DNA of 6,734 nucleotides from Acidobacteriaceae bacterium (GTDB taxonomy: Bacteria; Acidobacteriota; Terriglobia; Terriglobales; Acidobacteriaceae), in assembly GCA_003168235.1 (NCBI GenBank), contig PMSZ01000406.1, positions 1-6,734 of the forward strand, read 5' to 3'. Positions 5,113 through 6,734 of the stretch are shown piece by piece. Positions within the stretch are counted from its first letter, which is position 1. Each line of letters starts with the position of its first letter. The notes under the pieces are model-generated. The model was not told where the DNA came from. It saw only the letters and a program-made list of their open reading frames with translations, and ran no database searches. The translations under genes and the position numbers were made by a program.

Positions 5113-6645
5113 ATGAAAATAAACCTTACCGCTGCCCCTCCCTCGAAATTGGAAACCGAATGCCTGGTCGTCGTAGTTCTGGACGCGGCCGACAAAGCTG
5201 TGGCCGATAAAGCTGGGGCTGGCAAGGAAAAGCCTGCGCCCTCCGTCGTCTGCGACGACGCAGCCGTTCTGGCAGCCGCCAAAGAGATCATCGCCAGTGG
5301 CGAGGTCACCGGCAAAGCGTTCGAAACCACGCTTCTGCACAACCCCGCCGGATTGAAAGCCAAACGCCTGCTGTTGATCGGCGGAGGCAAAGTCAAAAGT
5401 TTCTCCGCGACCGAACTGCGCAAGCTGGCCGGAGCGGCAGTGCGCACGGTGAAGACAAAAAACCTTCGCAGCCTCGTCTTCGCGCATGGCGGCGGCAACG
5501 GAGTTCCCTCGCCCTTCGCCGTTCGCGCCATCGTCGAAGGCGCCTTCATCGGCGACTTCGATCCCGGCTATTACAAGAGCGGCAAGAACAAAGAAGATGA
5601 TCAGAAGATCGAGACGCTCACGATTGCCGGGCCCGGCGATGCGAAGTCCCTGGAAACCCAGCTCGAAGTCGGACGCATCGTGGGCGAATCGATGAACTTC
5701 ACGCGCGATCTGGTCAACGAACCTTCGAATCTCATGACGCCGACCATTCTTGCCGAACGCGCGAAAAAGATGGCATCGGATGTCGGACTGAAGTGCGAAG
5801 TGCTTGGCGCCGACAAGATCAGATCGCTCAAGATGGGCGCGTTCTGGGGAGTAGCGCAGGGTTCGGACGAACCTCCGGCGCTCATCGTGCTTCGCTACGA
5901 TCCTGCAGGCGCCGCGAAAAATGTGCATCTCGGCCTCGTCGGCAAAGGCGTCACCTTCGATACCGGCGGCATCTCCATCAAACCCGCCGACGGCATGGAG
6001 AAAATGAAATACGACATGGCCGGCGCCGCCACCATGATCGGTGCCATGCGCGCGATTGCGCTGCTCAAACCGAAAGTCAAAGTCACGGCGGTTGTCTGCG
6101 CCACCGAAAACATGCCTTCCGGCAAAGCGCAAAAGCCTGGAGATGTGCAGATTGCCATGTCCGGCAAGTCGATCGAAATCATCAACACCGACGCCGAAGG
6201 ACGCCTGATTCTGGCCGACGGCCTCAGCTATGCTCGCAAACTCGGCTGCACGCACCTGATCGACGCCGCAACGCTGACCGGCGCGGTCGTCGTCGCGCTC
6301 GGTTACGTCAATGCCGGAATCTTCTCGAGCGATGATGAAATGTACGAACGCTTCGTCAAAGCTCTGAATCAGGCCGGCGAGAAAATGTGGCGTCTGCCGC
6401 TCGACGACGAATACAAGGACCTGCTCAAGTCCAACATCGCCGACATGACCAACGCCGGCAGCCGCTGGGGCGGCGCCATCTTCGCGGCAATGTTCCTGAA
6501 AGAATTTGCCGAGGACACTCCCTGGATTCACCTCGACATCGCCGGCACCGCGTGGATGGAAGATGCGAAGCCATGGATCGCCAAAGGGCCTTCGGGAATC
6601 GCCCTGCGCAGTTTGATTGAGTTTGTGCAGGGCTGGAGCGCGTAA
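5113..6645 (+). CDS. pepA: Leucyl aminopeptidase (M17 family)
   Basis: This is a cytosolic dinuclear-metal exopeptidase that removes N-terminal residues, Leu preferred, during peptide turnover; M17 enzymes are normally hexamers. Of its 510 residues (E. coli PepA has 503), the N-terminal macro-like domain covers about 1-170 and the catalytic domain about 175-505. All expected catalytic residues are present: metal ligands Lys278 and Asp283 in G-K-G-V-T-F-D, Asp301 in K-Y-D-M-A-G-A, and Asp360 and Glu362 in the N-T-D-A-E-G-R signature. Catalytic Lys290 and Arg364 are also present. Every one lies exactly eight positions after its E. coli equivalent. The C-terminal H-L-D-I-A-G-T-A-W is also intact. 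Ala/Lys-rich residues 25-42 contain a five-residue duplication and may be a surface insertion. The start is the only Met before residue 194, has no Shine-Dalgarno, and is preceded by a CA run. The E. coli homologue also binds DNA as an Xer accessory factor; nothing here tells whether this one does. Confidence 0.97.
   Translation: MKINLTAAPPSKLETECLVVVVLDAADKAVADKAGAGKEKPAPSVVCDDAAVLAAAKEIIASGEVTGKAFETTLLHNPAGLKAKRLLLIGGGKVKSFSATELRKLAGAAVRTVKTKNLRSLVFAHGGGNGVPSPFAVRAIVEGAFIGDFDPGYYKSGKNKEDDQKIETLTIAGPGDAKSLETQLEVGRIVGESMNFTRDLVNEPSNLMTPTILAERAKKMASDVGLKCEVLGADKIRSLKMGAFWGVAQGSDEPPALIVLRYDPAGAAKNVHLGLVGKGVTFDTGGISIKPADGMEKMKYDMAGAATMIGAMRAIALLKPKVKVTAVVCATENMPSGKAQKPGDVQIAMSGKSIEIINTDAEGRLILADGLSYARKLGCTHLIDAATLTGAVVVALGYVNAGIFSSDDEMYERFVKALNQAGEKMWRLPLDDEYKDLLKSNIADMTNAGSRWGGAIFAAMFLKEFAEDTPWIHLDIAGTAWMEDAKPWIAKGPSGIALRSLIEFVQGWSA
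5188..5217 (+). repeat. 15-base in-frame tandem duplication in pepA
   Basis: GCCGACAAAGCTGTG (5188-5202) is followed by GCCGATAAAGCTGGG (5203-5217), differing at two positions. It encodes ADKAV then ADKAG (residues 26-35) in the N-terminal domain, away from the active site. Confidence 0.7.
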
Positions 6646-6734
6646 CACAGGGTTGCATTGAGTTTGCCGAAAAGCCGGGTTTCGTATCAGGGCGATCACG
6701 CCCCGAACTTGCGTCAGCTTCGCGGCGGACACAC
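6646..6734. other. Spacer after pepA, no gene seen
   Basis: These 89 bases hold no start codon with a supportable frame. A short hairpin, GGGCG (6690-6694) with CGCCC (6699-6703) around ATCA, is the only structure. It lacks a T-run, so I do not call it a terminator. It might be part of an interspersed palindromic repeat continuing past the window. Confidence 0.4.

Noticed and set aside
5065..6732. Open frame of 555 codons on the minus strand, fully antisense to pepA
   Set aside because: It is a shadow of a GC-rich gene: pepA is intact and strongly conserved, while the antisense protein shows no recognisable domain and has no supported start.

Overview
The window reads as chromosomal DNA of a GC-rich, diderm (outer-membrane) bacterium. 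The secretin fused to a C-terminal cohesin-type domain, next to several short GspG-like pseudopilins, is an arrangement I associate with Acidobacteriota (Terriglobia, Koribacter-like). That assignment is an inference from gene style, not a measured placement.

Left two thirds, minus strand (about 155-4093, reading right to left): a probable operon of envelope-machine genes. It begins with an 812-residue outer-membrane secretin: signal peptide, TPR repeats, N0/STN and N1 modules, secretin barrel, Pro/Ala linker and cohesin-like domain. Three small pseudopilins follow: a GspG-like protein (1072-1557), then two sister paralogues (610-1059 and 155-550). The last has lost the conserved Glu5 of the mature pilin helix. 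Together they look like the outer-membrane pore and pseudopilus part of a type II secretion or type IV pilus-like machine. The ATPase, platform protein and prepilin peptidase are not in the window. An extended -10 promoter, paired upstream direct repeats and a leader hairpin lie upstream of the secretin (4197-4317).

Middle: a 372-base divergent spacer (4094-4465) separates the secretin operon from the rightward genes. Right third, plus strand: smpB (4466-4990), the tmRNA-binding ribosome-rescue protein, then a spacer with stacked inverted repeats and a likely terminator. After that comes pepA (5113-6645), an intact M17 leucyl aminopeptidase with all metal ligands present. Both are housekeeping genes of protein quality control and peptide turnover and have no evident functional link to the secretin operon. 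The last 89 bases hold no gene.

The most unusual sequence-level signal is in the spacers. Nearly every intergenic gap from the left edge to smpB contains degenerate repeats phased at 7 bases (or 14-15), with a different heptamer in each gap. They resemble the short tandemly repeated heptamers known from some cyanobacteria. At protein level the points worth a second look are the secretin-cohesin fusion and the pseudopilin with Ser in place of Glu5. I saw no mobile element, CRISPR array, tRNA or rRNA.
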